This document shows, in pieces, positions 24,404-32,414 of a DNA stretch of 37,117 nt. How positions within the stretch are numbered: the stretch's first letter is position 1; each line of letters begins with the position of its first letter. A model generated the notes under the pieces. That model was not told the DNA's origin and did no database searches. It saw only the letters and a program-made list of their open reading frames with translations. The stretch lies in the NCBI GenBank assembly GCA_964645405.1, contig CAZYCA010000023.1:1-37117 (forward strand). The letters run 5' to 3'. A program made the position numbers and the translations under genes. This DNA is from JAMWDF01 sp964645405 (GTDB taxonomy: Bacteria; Ratteibacteria; UBA8468; B48-G9; DSTR01).

Positions 24404-25450
24404 CTTTCTCCCCTCTCTGACATAGAGATGATTGGAGAATATCCAGTGCTGATTATTTAAAAAAACTTCTATCCTGTAGGCTCCTGGTTTATCCAGACAG
24501 CATTTTAACTCTATTCCCTGTTTTTCCCTCAGAATTTTTCCGTTGCCCACCAGCCGCAGATAAGCAGGAAAAGGAGAGATAGCTATCACTCTGGTCCCTA
24601 AAGCAGCATTATCCCCGGGTAAAATTTTTCCATCTTCGGAACCAAAGAAAAAACCACGGCTGTCTTTCAGTTTATCCCTGGCGAAAAAAAGTCTTCCCGA
24701 ACTTAAAGTTTTCAGGACAAGACAGCGGTCAGTTTCTACGTTGCCGGTAAGTGGTTCAGGAAGAAGAAGGTGATTGCGCAGCACCTGGAAAACGTTGCGG
24801 TAGCGAAACCTTCTACCGACATCCAGGGCTGGCCAGGATAAAGGATGAATGTCCAGACCAGCCAGTCCTACAGCAGGTCTTTCCTCAGCTCTCCTGTCCC
24901 AGAAAGAAAGTGTTTCCCGGGAAGGACCGGTAAGGTTGGCAGGAAAACCTAAATACCTTGCCGGAAGGTTAAAAGGACTGGTAAAGCATGCCCAGTCAAA
25001 AAGAAGCGACCAGACTTCTATGCCGTCATATTCTGTTATGTCAAATCTTTTCCACCTGTGGTCTGCCTTACGAAAAAATAACCTGTGCTGGCCATCAGGA
25101 TGGGCAATAAAAACCAGTCCTCCTTCTTTTTTCACCTGCTGGATAGTCTCGGGAAATGGTAACTTCCTGCCTGCCCAGTGGTTTAACCCGATTACCAGAC
25201 AGTGACTATCTTTATGAAAGTTATCATCAATCTCTTCTCCTACCAGTATGAGGGTCTGTCCGTACCAGCCACTTTCTTTAAACAAAGCTTCTTTTTTTTC
25301 TCTCTGATGTCTGGGAGTGTGACTGCTGGTTACCAGAAAGTCCAGTTTTGCCCTGGAGGCTTCCTGTCCTAAATACTGGAGAGCGTGCCGGCCACCGGAA
25401 AGAGAAAAATGCACGTGGAAACAGCCGATAGCTTCATGGTATGCTGGCAT
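24398..25450 (-). CDS. PHP-domain phosphoesterase
   Basis: This 350-aa protein shows the motif series of a PHP metal-dependent phosphoesterase: HVH at 12-14, SSHTPRH with His44, GEEID with Glu72, IAHPDGQH with His117, IEVWSL, and GLDIH with Asp200/His202. The barrel occupies about 1-230. A beta-rich tail of about 110 residues follows (LRLVGNGKILREKQG, KPGAYRIEVFL), as in PHP proteins that end in an Ig-like domain. No signal peptide is visible. Family members hydrolyse phosphoesters or polyphosphates; the substrate is not evident. It is the first gene of the minus-strand run, 27 bases upstream of the YHS gene. Its ATG lies only 8 bases after a TAAAAT hexamer, so the transcript may be leaderless. 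Confidence 0.85.
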   Translation of the reverse strand: MPAYHEAIGCFHVHFSLSGGRHALQYLGQEASRAKLDFLVTSSHTPRHQREKKEALFKESGWYGQTLILVGEEIDDNFHKDSHCLVIGLNHWAGRKLPFPETIQQVKKEGGLVFIAHPDGQHRLFFRKADHRWKRFDITEYDGIEVWSLLFDWACFTSPFNLPARYLGFPANLTGPSRETLSFWDRRAEERPAVGLAGLDIHPLSWPALDVGRRFRYRNVFQVLRNHLLLPEPLTGNVETDRCLVLKTLSSGRLFFARDKLKDSRGFFFGSEDGKILPGDNAALGTRVIAISPFPAYLRLVGNGKILREKQGIELKCCLDKPGAYRIEVFLNNQHWIFSNHLYVREGRKC

Positions 25451-25458
25451 AGATTATC

Positions 25459-25467
25459 ATTTTACCA
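25459..25467 (-). promoter_or_regulatory. Extended -10 promoter of the PHP gene, predicted leaderless start
   Basis: The minus strand reads TGTGGTAAAAT, with TG-G-TAAAAT at 25459-25467. The hexamer ends 8 bases before the ATG at 25450, so the RNA would begin within a few bases of the start codon. No Shine-Dalgarno is present. The same 11 bases occur before the ORF at 31624. Confidence 0.5.
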
Positions 25468-25483
25468 CACGATACCCCCGGGA

Positions 25484-25513
25484 TTGACGCAAAGGCCAGA
25501 AAAACGTTATTAT
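25484..25513 (+). promoter_or_regulatory. Promoter of tRNA-Glu
   Basis: TTGACG (25484-25489) is separated by 18 bases from TATTAT (25508-25513), and the tRNA 5' end lies 9 bases further on. It resembles the promoter before the ROK gene and is arranged divergently from the PHP promoter. Confidence 0.65.
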
Positions 25514-25522
25514 TTATACCCA

Positions 25523-25595
25523 GGCCCCATCGTCTAGAGGCCCAGGACAGGTGGTTCTCAGCCATCAGACACGGGTTCGAATCCCGTTGGGGCTA
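25523..25595 (+). tRNA. tRNA-Glu (anticodon CTC)
   Basis: A 73-base cloverleaf: acceptor GGCCCCA with TGGGGCT (one G-U pair), D-arm GTCTAGAGGCCCAGGAC, anticodon stem GGTGG/CCATC (one G-U pair) around loop TTCTCAG giving CTC, and T-arm ACGGGTTCGAATCCCGT. The discriminator is A, and CCA is not encoded, unlike tRNA-Gln in this window. The next base to the right is the end of the stop codon of the 1364-aa gene on the opposite strand. Confidence 0.93.
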
Positions 25596-28500
25596 TCAGT
25601 AAACAGAAAGGTTTCTCAGCCTGATGGATAACTTCACCGGTACCATCTCGCAGAGATAAACTGTCTGCCTGGGCAGGGAAACAGCCAGCCCTGTTACCTT
25701 TACAGGATAATCAATCCTGCGGTTGCCGCGACCGTCATGCTGCCACTGGTAGGCATTTTCTCCTGGACTGGGTACTTTCACCGGGGAGCTATTGGTGATG
25801 GGAAACTGGAGAAAGCACCAATCATCAAAATTGATACCTGCAACTTCTGGCCAGTCATAGACATCACAGCCATAACCACCGGTACCGACAGAAAGCCATT
25901 TTTCTCCTTCTGCATCTTCAATCTCCCAGAAAATCTTTCCCCAGGAAGAATTACCCTTTACCCACACACCAATAGTGGTAGGTTTGCCTGGTACCTGCAG
26001 TGGTTTGACAGGTCTGAGAAAAACATATTCCTGCATCAGCGCCGGACAGGGAGATTCCGGGATAAGTTCCAGTTCCAGACATTCACCTGCTGGTTCCTCT
26101 GAAGCGTTGATTTGGCGGAGAATGTATTTACCTGGACGCCTGAACGAGCGGCTGATTACCGGTGCTTTTGCCGGCACATCCAGACGGGGGTCAACACCGC
26201 TTATTAACTTCCACTGGCTGGTATCTGCCATGGAGGAAACAACAACCAGTTTGTCAGCAGGGAAAACTTCCCGGGGAAACTTCCGGTTACTCAGTTTACT
26301 CACTGTTTTCAATGGTACTGAACTGCTAACATAAACAGGCCCTTCGTCCACCAGAATGGTCAGTTGATTACCAGAAGTTTTATCTTCCCGGGAACTGCCA
26401 AGCATCTCTGTTAACCTGACTGTTGTCTCCTGAGGAAATTCAATGCTGGCTTCCAGGCTTCCCCTGGCGGTCCAGAAGGCATAAATAAATTCCTTATCCT
26501 TTTGAAACTCAAGAGCATAGACAGTAGCAGAACCTGTTGCCAGAACCCGGTTAAACCTGGCTCTATCCAGCAACTGCGTCAGAGTGGCAATCGCTGGATA
26601 GACTGGTTTGGGGTAAACCTGCGGGTAATGGGTGAAAGCACCATCACCCCAGACAGTGTGGTGGTAACTGGTGGCTACTTCAGGCAGACCTTCTGTGGGT
26701 ATCAGCGGAAAACGCCAGGCATGAGCAATTAAAACATCCCGGACACGCCACTGGCTATACCTCAACAACCCAAGATGTCGGCTGCGTCTGCATTTCCACT
26801 CATAACAGGCAGCAATGGGTATATCCCCGTAACCGAAAACTCTGGCTACCTCCTTCAAAATCCAGCACTCCCTGGCAACACTCAGTTCCGGTGGAACTGT
26901 CATGCCAGCACTTTCATCCCCAATGTAATCTATATACTGCCTCGGTATTCCAGCCCGAAAAAGAGAAGCCATCAAACCAGGAGTTGCTCCTCCAGAATTA
27001 CCCACTACCAGTTTGATATGGGGTGCATACTTCCGATAGGCTCGGGCAACCAGACAGGCTTCCTCCATCTTCTGTCTGTCATACTCTTTCTGTTTTTCAT
27101 CCACTTCAGTTTTCTCTCCCAGAAGCTCTAAAGGGAAAGGACCACCACCACTTTCATGGAAAATCAAAGCCGTGGTGGCATGGGGGTATTTCTCCAGATG
27201 TTCTTTGATTTGTTTTTCCAGTTCCTTCTCTGCTTCCTGGGGGTCTTTACTTCTAACCCTTAATCTGGGAATCTGTCCTTTTGTCAGCTTCCAGGCAGCA
27301 CCAGCCTGCTCACTGGCTACATGGGTGTGCCTGATGCCAGCCTTTAACAGCAGGGGTCCCCAGAGGTTAATATCCTTAATAGTGCCATGAGCACCGCCAA
27401 AGTTCCAGGAAAAATAAGGTGATTCGTAGCCAGCCTCCCGTTTATCCCGGTCAATCAGAGCAAAATAGGCAGTGTGTTGCAAAAGGTGGCGGCCTTCAGA
27501 ACCAGCGAGAAGAAAATCAACCTGATACCAGCCCAGTTCTTTCCGGGGAAAGACTGCCCGGATAACTTTTTCTTCTCCAGGGGTAGCAAAATTAAGCGGT
27601 ATTTCTTTCTTTTCCAGGATATTCCCGTTAATATCAGTAACTTTCCAGGATAATCCTGCAGAAGTTTTTTCTATACTGGAAAGGGTAATCTCCATGGCTG
27701 GTGTCTCCTCAGGCTGGTAGATGTTGCCAAAGACTGTCGGCATAATCTTCATCTGAACCGGAGATTTTTCCAGTGTCAGGCCAAAAACATGCACTCCGCT
27801 GACAGGGTCATCAGAAGGTTTGCGGGAACGGTCCAGATAAAAGTTATCTTTTTTCTGCCGGAGACCAAGAATCTCAAAATCCAGCCACTCAGGTTTTTCC
27901 TGGTAAATAATCTCCTGAATATTGCCGCTGTCCAGGACTGCCTCTACCAGATAAAGTGGTAATTTTTTGCCACCAAGAAAAATTTCTCCTACCTTCTGGA
28001 TGCCTGCACAGGCCTCCCTGTCAGGTTCAAGGAGATTTATCTCTGTATCAGCAATGGCTGGACCACGTCCCACACTGGACCGGGGAAGAAATTTCGTCAG
28101 ACGCACTGTCAGCACCGGGACTTTATCCGGGTCGTCTTCCACAGCACATAACACCCAGGCACGATGATACTGACATACCGGGACAGAAAAAAGTAAACTT
28201 TCTGGCATGCCATCAAAAGGTGTCCGGGAAAGATACCCATCACATTCCAGGAAAAAACTCCCCAAATTTTCCCGGCAAACTCCAGTATCAGCATTTTCCG
28301 GACCTTTTGCCACAATCATGGGAATACCGGAAACAACCTCAAAAGAATCTACCTTACGGGAAGAAAAAATTTTCAGTTTTGCCTCTGCCATGGTTCCAGG
28401 ATAGGCAATCTCTCTGACATCCAGTGGCAGAAATCTCCGGGGAAGTAACCTGTTGGAAACGCGGGGGTTTTTAATGGCAGCACCTGCCGGCAGAATAAGA

Positions 28501-29690
28501 GAAAGATAAGCAAGCCTGGCAGAACTATCCCATCTGGTAGCGTAACGACTATCAAGCCACATCTCCACCCCTTTTTCGTCAGGTCGCAACTGCAGTCTCA
28601 CAAATTTTTCTGAAGCGCCAGGGAAGGATGACCAATTGGAGAGAATCTGCAATGCTCTTTGTCCCTGATACCGAGACTGAAGACGCGGACGGATATAATA
28701 ATCAAGATTCCAGCCTGCTTTTCCAGAAGCCACAGGCTTTTCCCTGAATCTCAGGCCAGTATCAATCAGCCGGACTGGTTCCTTTACGACTCTGGTGGTG
28801 ACTACCGGTCGGCCATCCTTATCCAGTTCACTCACCGGACGCAAAACTTCCTTTTCGTAACGGGTAGCAAATGTTTTCACCTCCAAAATTTTCTCTGTAC
28901 CATCCTGCCAGCCAGGTTTAATTATTATTCCACCAGGGTAATTTCCCACCCGGAAACTAACTTCTGCCTCAGTTGTTCCGGAAGCAATGTCCATCCTGTA
29001 AACAGCAGGCTGGCGGGCTATCTTTACCCCATTTTCTTCCTGAAACTCACCTGTTGCAGGCTCAATTTTTATCAGCTGGATATCATCAAAATTAACTGCG
29101 GTAGAACCTGAAAAGTTGAAACCCAGCAGTGGCTGCCCGCTGGACTGTGCCTGGGCAAACTTCCGCAGACAGCCATTATTTTCCACAAAAAGTTCTATGG
29201 TCTTGCCTCTGACTCTGATGATGGCTTGATGCCACCAGTTAGGAAGGAAAGGCTGTATATCCAGTTCTTCATCTGTTCCACCAGAAGGAGGCAAAATTCC
29301 AGTTACTCCTGGTTTGATACCCATCACCTTTTCTGAGATGGTCACCACATCTATGTTTCTGGTCTTCTGCCCGGAAGTACCGGAGACCAGAGTTACCAGA
29401 AAAGCTTTCTTACTCTCCTGCGGGAAAGAAAAGCGAAAACTTAGCTGGTAGTCTGTACACGGCGGGACATTAAACAAACCCTGATGAACATCATATTGCT
29501 TATCTCCAGCTGGTCGGAAACAGAGAGTCTTCAAACTTGGCGGTGCTTCAGAAATATAGCAGACATCAGTGTAGCCTGCTGGTTTCTCTCCGGTTCCATC
29601 AAAGGGCTCTTTAAAAATAATTCTGTCTGTTTCCGCAACGGAGAAAAACGACGTAATAATCCACATAAGACAACAAACCGTCTTTTTCAT
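25596..29690 (-). CDS. Large secreted glycosidase-like protein
   Basis: The ATG at 29690 (GGAGG five bases upstream) gives 1364 residues with a signal peptide (TVCCLMWIITSFFSVAE). The open frame runs 33 codons further up without a good ribosome-binding site. Residues about 25-230 form a jelly roll (HQAIIRVRGKTIELFVENNG). Several beta modules follow to about 750. Residues about 770-1090 look like a TIM barrel of clan GH-A type: a Glu near residue 846 (ALIFHESGGG) could be the acid/base and one near 964 (PIAACYEWKCRR) the nucleophile. C-terminal beta domains with a CBM-like module (VKPLQVPGKPTTIGVWVKG) end the protein. The two Glu assignments are inference from spacing. The ABC transporter gene lies 16 bases upstream on the same strand. 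The stop abuts tRNA-Glu on the other strand. Confidence 0.75.
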   Translation of the reverse strand: MKKTVCCLMWIITSFFSVAETDRIIFKEPFDGTGEKPAGYTDVCYISEAPPSLKTLCFRPAGDKQYDVHQGLFNVPPCTDYQLSFRFSFPQESKKAFLVTLVSGTSGQKTRNIDVVTISEKVMGIKPGVTGILPPSGGTDEELDIQPFLPNWWHQAIIRVRGKTIELFVENNGCLRKFAQAQSSGQPLLGFNFSGSTAVNFDDIQLIKIEPATGEFQEENGVKIARQPAVYRMDIASGTTEAEVSFRVGNYPGGIIIKPGWQDGTEKILEVKTFATRYEKEVLRPVSELDKDGRPVVTTRVVKEPVRLIDTGLRFREKPVASGKAGWNLDYYIRPRLQSRYQGQRALQILSNWSSFPGASEKFVRLQLRPDEKGVEMWLDSRYATRWDSSARLAYLSLILPAGAAIKNPRVSNRLLPRRFLPLDVREIAYPGTMAEAKLKIFSSRKVDSFEVVSGIPMIVAKGPENADTGVCRENLGSFFLECDGYLSRTPFDGMPESLLFSVPVCQYHRAWVLCAVEDDPDKVPVLTVRLTKFLPRSSVGRGPAIADTEINLLEPDREACAGIQKVGEIFLGGKKLPLYLVEAVLDSGNIQEIIYQEKPEWLDFEILGLRQKKDNFYLDRSRKPSDDPVSGVHVFGLTLEKSPVQMKIMPTVFGNIYQPEETPAMEITLSSIEKTSAGLSWKVTDINGNILEKKEIPLNFATPGEEKVIRAVFPRKELGWYQVDFLLAGSEGRHLLQHTAYFALIDRDKREAGYESPYFSWNFGGAHGTIKDINLWGPLLLKAGIRHTHVASEQAGAAWKLTKGQIPRLRVRSKDPQEAEKELEKQIKEHLEKYPHATTALIFHESGGGPFPLELLGEKTEVDEKQKEYDRQKMEEACLVARAYRKYAPHIKLVVGNSGGATPGLMASLFRAGIPRQYIDYIGDESAGMTVPPELSVARECWILKEVARVFGYGDIPIAACYEWKCRRSRHLGLLRYSQWRVRDVLIAHAWRFPLIPTEGLPEVATSYHHTVWGDGAFTHYPQVYPKPVYPAIATLTQLLDRARFNRVLATGSATVYALEFQKDKEFIYAFWTARGSLEASIEFPQETTVRLTEMLGSSREDKTSGNQLTILVDEGPVYVSSSVPLKTVSKLSNRKFPREVFPADKLVVVSSMADTSQWKLISGVDPRLDVPAKAPVISRSFRRPGKYILRQINASEEPAGECLELELIPESPCPALMQEYVFLRPVKPLQVPGKPTTIGVWVKGNSSWGKIFWEIEDAEGEKWLSVGTGGYGCDVYDWPEVAGINFDDWCFLQFPITNSSPVKVPSPGENAYQWQHDGRGNRRIDYPVKVTGLAVSLPRQTVYLCEMVPVKLSIRLRNLSVY

Positions 29691-29706
29691 TCCTGCCTCC
29701 CTCTTT

Positions 29707-31539
29707 TTAATTTTTCTCAGAACCGGGGGATACTGTGAGATACCGCCATTGACTTTCGTATAATCTGCTGTAAAGACCACCAGCAGCAAGAAGTTCTTTG
29801 TGGTTCCCTACTTCTACAATTCTGCCGTTTTCTACCACCAGAATTTTATCCGCATGCCTGATAGTGGAAAGGCGGTGGGCAATGACAAAGGAAGTCCGTT
29901 TTTTTAAAAGATGCTCAATGGCTTCCTGAATGAGTTTTTCTGTCTGGTTATCTACAGAAGAAGTAGCCTCATCCAGAATCAAAATTGGCGGGTTTTTCAA
30001 AAGAGCCCTGGCGATAGCCAGACGCTGTTTTTCCCCGACAGAAAGTCTAACTCCCCTTTCTCCAATCTGCTGGTCATAACCTTCTGGAAGCCTGACAATA
30101 AAATCATGAGCATTGGCTAACTTTGCCACTTCTATAATCTCCTCCAGCGTGGCGCCAGGCCTGCCGTAAGCAATGTTTTCCAGAATTGTTCCATTAAAAA
30201 GAAAGGGTTCCTGCATGACTACACCGATATTCCGACGCAACTGTTTGAGTGAGAGTTCTCTGATATCCACACCATCAACAAGGATTGAACCAGAGTCAAT
30301 ATCATAGAAACGAGGTAAAAGCCGCAGAATGGTGCTTTTACCCGCACCTGTTGGTCCGACCAGAGCGATAATCTGCCCGGGTGAAGCATGAAAGGAAATT
30401 CCATGAAGAACTTCCTGATTTTTCACATAGGAAAAATGGACATTCTCATAAACTACTTCACCCTTTAGTGGTTCCGGGAGAATTACCGGTCTTGGTTTTT
30501 CCTTTACTCTGGGCACAGCATCAATCAGTTCAAAAATCCTTTCGCTGGAAGCCCGGGCATGCTGCAGCATATGATTAAACCAGTTTAGGCGCTGGATAGG
30601 CTGGTAAAAGAGACCAACATAGAAAAGAAAGGAAACAATCTCCCCGGCAGTTAAACTGCCGTAAACAATTGCCAGCCGACCACCAAAAAGAAGAACCAGG
30701 AAACTTCCCAGAGAAGTTAAAATCATGATGGCTGGCGAGAAAAAGGACCACAGTTTGATGGCTTCCAGGTTACTGGAAAGGTAATCCATACTTCTGACAC
30801 AAAGTCTTTCCAGTTCATGATCCTCCCTGGCAAAACTTTTTATTTCCCTGATGCCGGAGATACTGTCCTGTAAAAGAGCGCTTACTTCGCCCATCTTTCT
30901 CCGTACTTGCTGGTAAACCCGGTGCATTCGTTCTGTGGCCAGATAAGCGGCGAAGAGAAGTAAGGGAATGGGAATAAGTGTGATAAGAGCCAGTTGCCAG
31001 TTTGTCAGAAAAAGCATTACTGTTACCCCTGCCAGTGTCAGACAGGCAACCACCAGCATATCCACACCTTCCACGATTACCCTTTCTACCGCACCTACAT
31101 CGGAAATCACACGGGACATGATATTTCCTGTCTGGGTAGAATCGTAGAAGTCAAAGGAAAGCCGCAAAAGGTTATAATAAACATCCTGCCACAAATTAAA
31201 AATAACTTTCTGCCCTATTTTTCCCAGAAGCCAGCCTTTCAGTCCAGCCAACCCGTGTTCCATCACATAGGCTAACAAGAGAATCCATGTGAAGGTCAAA
31301 AGCAATGTCAGGTTTTTATTGACAATGGCTTTGTCAATGATGAGACCTACCAGGCGGGGTGGAATCAGAGATAAACCTGTGATAGTCAGGGAAAGTGCCA
31401 GGGCTATCAAAAGTTTTCCCCCGGCAGGACGCAGGTAACTGGCCAGCCGTCTCCAGTGAATCCTGCCACCTCTTTCTTCCTCCTGGGGACCGCCCAGTCC
31501 GCGAAAAAGATGCCCTGGGATACCTATAGGTGGAGGCAT
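29707..31539 (-). CDS. ABC exporter, fused permease and ATPase (MsbA type)
   Basis: This 610-aa half-transporter has six transmembrane helices in residues about 30-330 and a nucleotide-binding domain after about 355. Walker A is GPTGAGKST (about 393-401), the signature is LSVGEKQR (variant of LSGGQ, about 498), Walker B is ILILDEATSSVD (about 522) and the H-loop is IAHRLSTIRHADK. It should work as a homodimer exporting lipid, peptide or drug; the substrate is not visible. I start at the ATG at 31539 (AAAGGAAAT upstream) instead of a TTG 15 codons earlier. The N-terminus is rich in Pro and Gly (MPPPIGIPGHLFRGLGG). It probably forms an operon with the 1364-aa protein and is divergent from the small secreted protein gene. 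Confidence 0.93.
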   Translation of the reverse strand: MPPPIGIPGHLFRGLGGPQEEERGGRIHWRRLASYLRPAGGKLLIALALSLTITGLSLIPPRLVGLIIDKAIVNKNLTLLLTFTWILLLAYVMEHGLAGLKGWLLGKIGQKVIFNLWQDVYYNLLRLSFDFYDSTQTGNIMSRVISDVGAVERVIVEGVDMLVVACLTLAGVTVMLFLTNWQLALITLIPIPLLLFAAYLATERMHRVYQQVRRKMGEVSALLQDSISGIREIKSFAREDHELERLCVRSMDYLSSNLEAIKLWSFFSPAIMILTSLGSFLVLLFGGRLAIVYGSLTAGEIVSFLFYVGLFYQPIQRLNWFNHMLQHARASSERIFELIDAVPRVKEKPRPVILPEPLKGEVVYENVHFSYVKNQEVLHGISFHASPGQIIALVGPTGAGKSTILRLLPRFYDIDSGSILVDGVDIRELSLKQLRRNIGVVMQEPFLFNGTILENIAYGRPGATLEEIIEVAKLANAHDFIVRLPEGYDQQIGERGVRLSVGEKQRLAIARALLKNPPILILDEATSSVDNQTEKLIQEAIEHLLKKRTSFVIAHRLSTIRHADKILVVENGRIVEVGNHKELLAAGGLYSRLYESQWRYLTVSPGSEKN

Positions 31540-31605
31540 ATTTCCTTTTTGAAGAATATTATCACCAGGTCTGAATGAAGACAAGAGACAGAGGTGTGCT
31601 TGCTG

Positions 31606-31614
31606 TGGTAAAAT
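31606..31614 (+). promoter_or_regulatory. Extended -10 promoter, predicted leaderless start
   Basis: TGTGGTAAAAT (TG-G-TAAAAT at 31606-31614) ends 9 bases before the ATG at 31624. There is no Shine-Dalgarno. The 11-base string is identical to that before the PHP gene. The intergenic space (31540-31623) must also hold the ABC transporter promoter on the other strand; TTGTCT, 17 bases and TAATAT is a candidate there. Confidence 0.5.
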
Positions 31615-31623
31615 AACCTGAGA

Positions 31624-32103
31624 ATGAGAAACCAGAACAAACTGCTTTTCTTCCTGGGACTATACCTTCTTTTCTCTCCATTTCCCATGCAGGCAGGCCA
31701 GAAGAAACCAGCTGTTTCCTACCAGGAGGATAAAACCGACCTTTTCAGCCAGCACCTTCAAGTTCAGATTCTCACCGGCCAGGTCGCAGTTTATGCTGTG
31801 GAAAAGGAAAAACATTACTCGGAGAAAAAATCAGCATACTTCGTTTATTTCCCGGATAATAAGGAGAAACCCCCACCTTATTACTCCAGTTTTTTCCTCG
31901 TCGGTCCTGCTGGTACAAAGGCTGTGAAACTTCATGTGAAAAATCATGCTTTCAAAGACCCGGCTCTCACCTGGTTAAATGAAAAATGGGTTTTTGGTAG
32001 AATCTGGGTAAAAGAATGCCTGGCGCTGGAGTTTGTTTTAGATCTGGAAACCGGTCAGCTAATACAGAAAACTGTGGCTTATTTTAGCGCAGAAACAGAG
32101 TAA
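31624..32103 (+). CDS. Small secreted protein of unknown function
   Basis: This 159-aa protein has a signal peptide (LLFFLGLYLLFSPFPMQAG, cleavage near residue 24). The mature part is beta-rich with many aromatic residues (KSAYFVYFPDN, PPPYYSSFFLVGPAGT, WLNEKWVFGRIWVKE) and a short closing segment, YFSAE. No cysteine pair or metal motif is evident. I do not recognise a family. It is expressed from the same intergenic region as the ABC exporter but on the opposite strand. No Shine-Dalgarno is visible, and the start lies close to a promoter hexamer. Being exported and divergent from a transporter, it may act in the periplasm or on the outer surface, but this is not demonstrated. Confidence 0.7.
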   Translation: MRNQNKLLFFLGLYLLFSPFPMQAGQKKPAVSYQEDKTDLFSQHLQVQILTGQVAVYAVEKEKHYSEKKSAYFVYFPDNKEKPPPYYSSFFLVGPAGTKAVKLHVKNHAFKDPALTWLNEKWVFGRIWVKECLALEFVLDLETGQLIQKTVAYFSAETE

Positions 32104-32414
32104 AACCGGCTATCCTTTTTTATTGAGGATATATTTTTTAATGAATCAACGACTTTTTTTCTTGTAGAAAATTAACGGGGAAATTTGTGGATTTCACCAT
32201 CAGCTTTGTGAAAATCACTCTGGCAGTTTTGTTTATGAAAGGGAAAAATCCCTCACAGTCCCCCTTTGCGAAAGGGAAAGAAAGAAGATGGAGTTTACAA
32301 AGAAAAAATTTTTCTCCCTCCTTTTCAAAAGGAAAGTTGGGGTGGATTTTCACACAAGACAGAAACTGAGAGCCTGATTTATGGAGACGGAAGTATAATA
32401 ATACTGGTGAAAAT
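32104..32414. other. Non-coding stretch between the secreted protein and the YbgA-type gene
   Basis: I find no gene here on either strand. The stretch has an A+T-rich start, then the inverted-repeat element at 32241-32353, and a short leader to the next ATG. A minus-strand open frame (ending at 32138) has no family resemblance and is a shadow. Confidence 0.6.
32241..32353. repeat. MITE-like imperfect inverted-repeat element
   Basis: The arms are roughly 32243-32276 and 32320-32352. The left arm begins GAAAAATCCCTCACAG and ends with the hairpin CCCTTTGCGAAAGGG. The right arm, read in reverse, begins GAAAATCCACCCC and ends with the hairpin CCTTTTGAAAAGG. Each arm is therefore itself a small palindrome, and together they form a larger one. 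Short repeats of this design are dispersed in many uncultured-lineage genomes. There is no coding content. Confidence 0.6.

Noticed and set aside
29691..29789. Longer N-terminus of the 1364-aa protein
   Set aside because: The extra 33 codons lack a ribosome-binding site and overlap the end of the ABC transporter gene, while the ATG at 29690 has GGAGG and starts a signal peptide.
32241..32353. CRISPR repeat
   Set aside because: There are only two diverged arms in inverted orientation, and no regularly spaced direct repeats.
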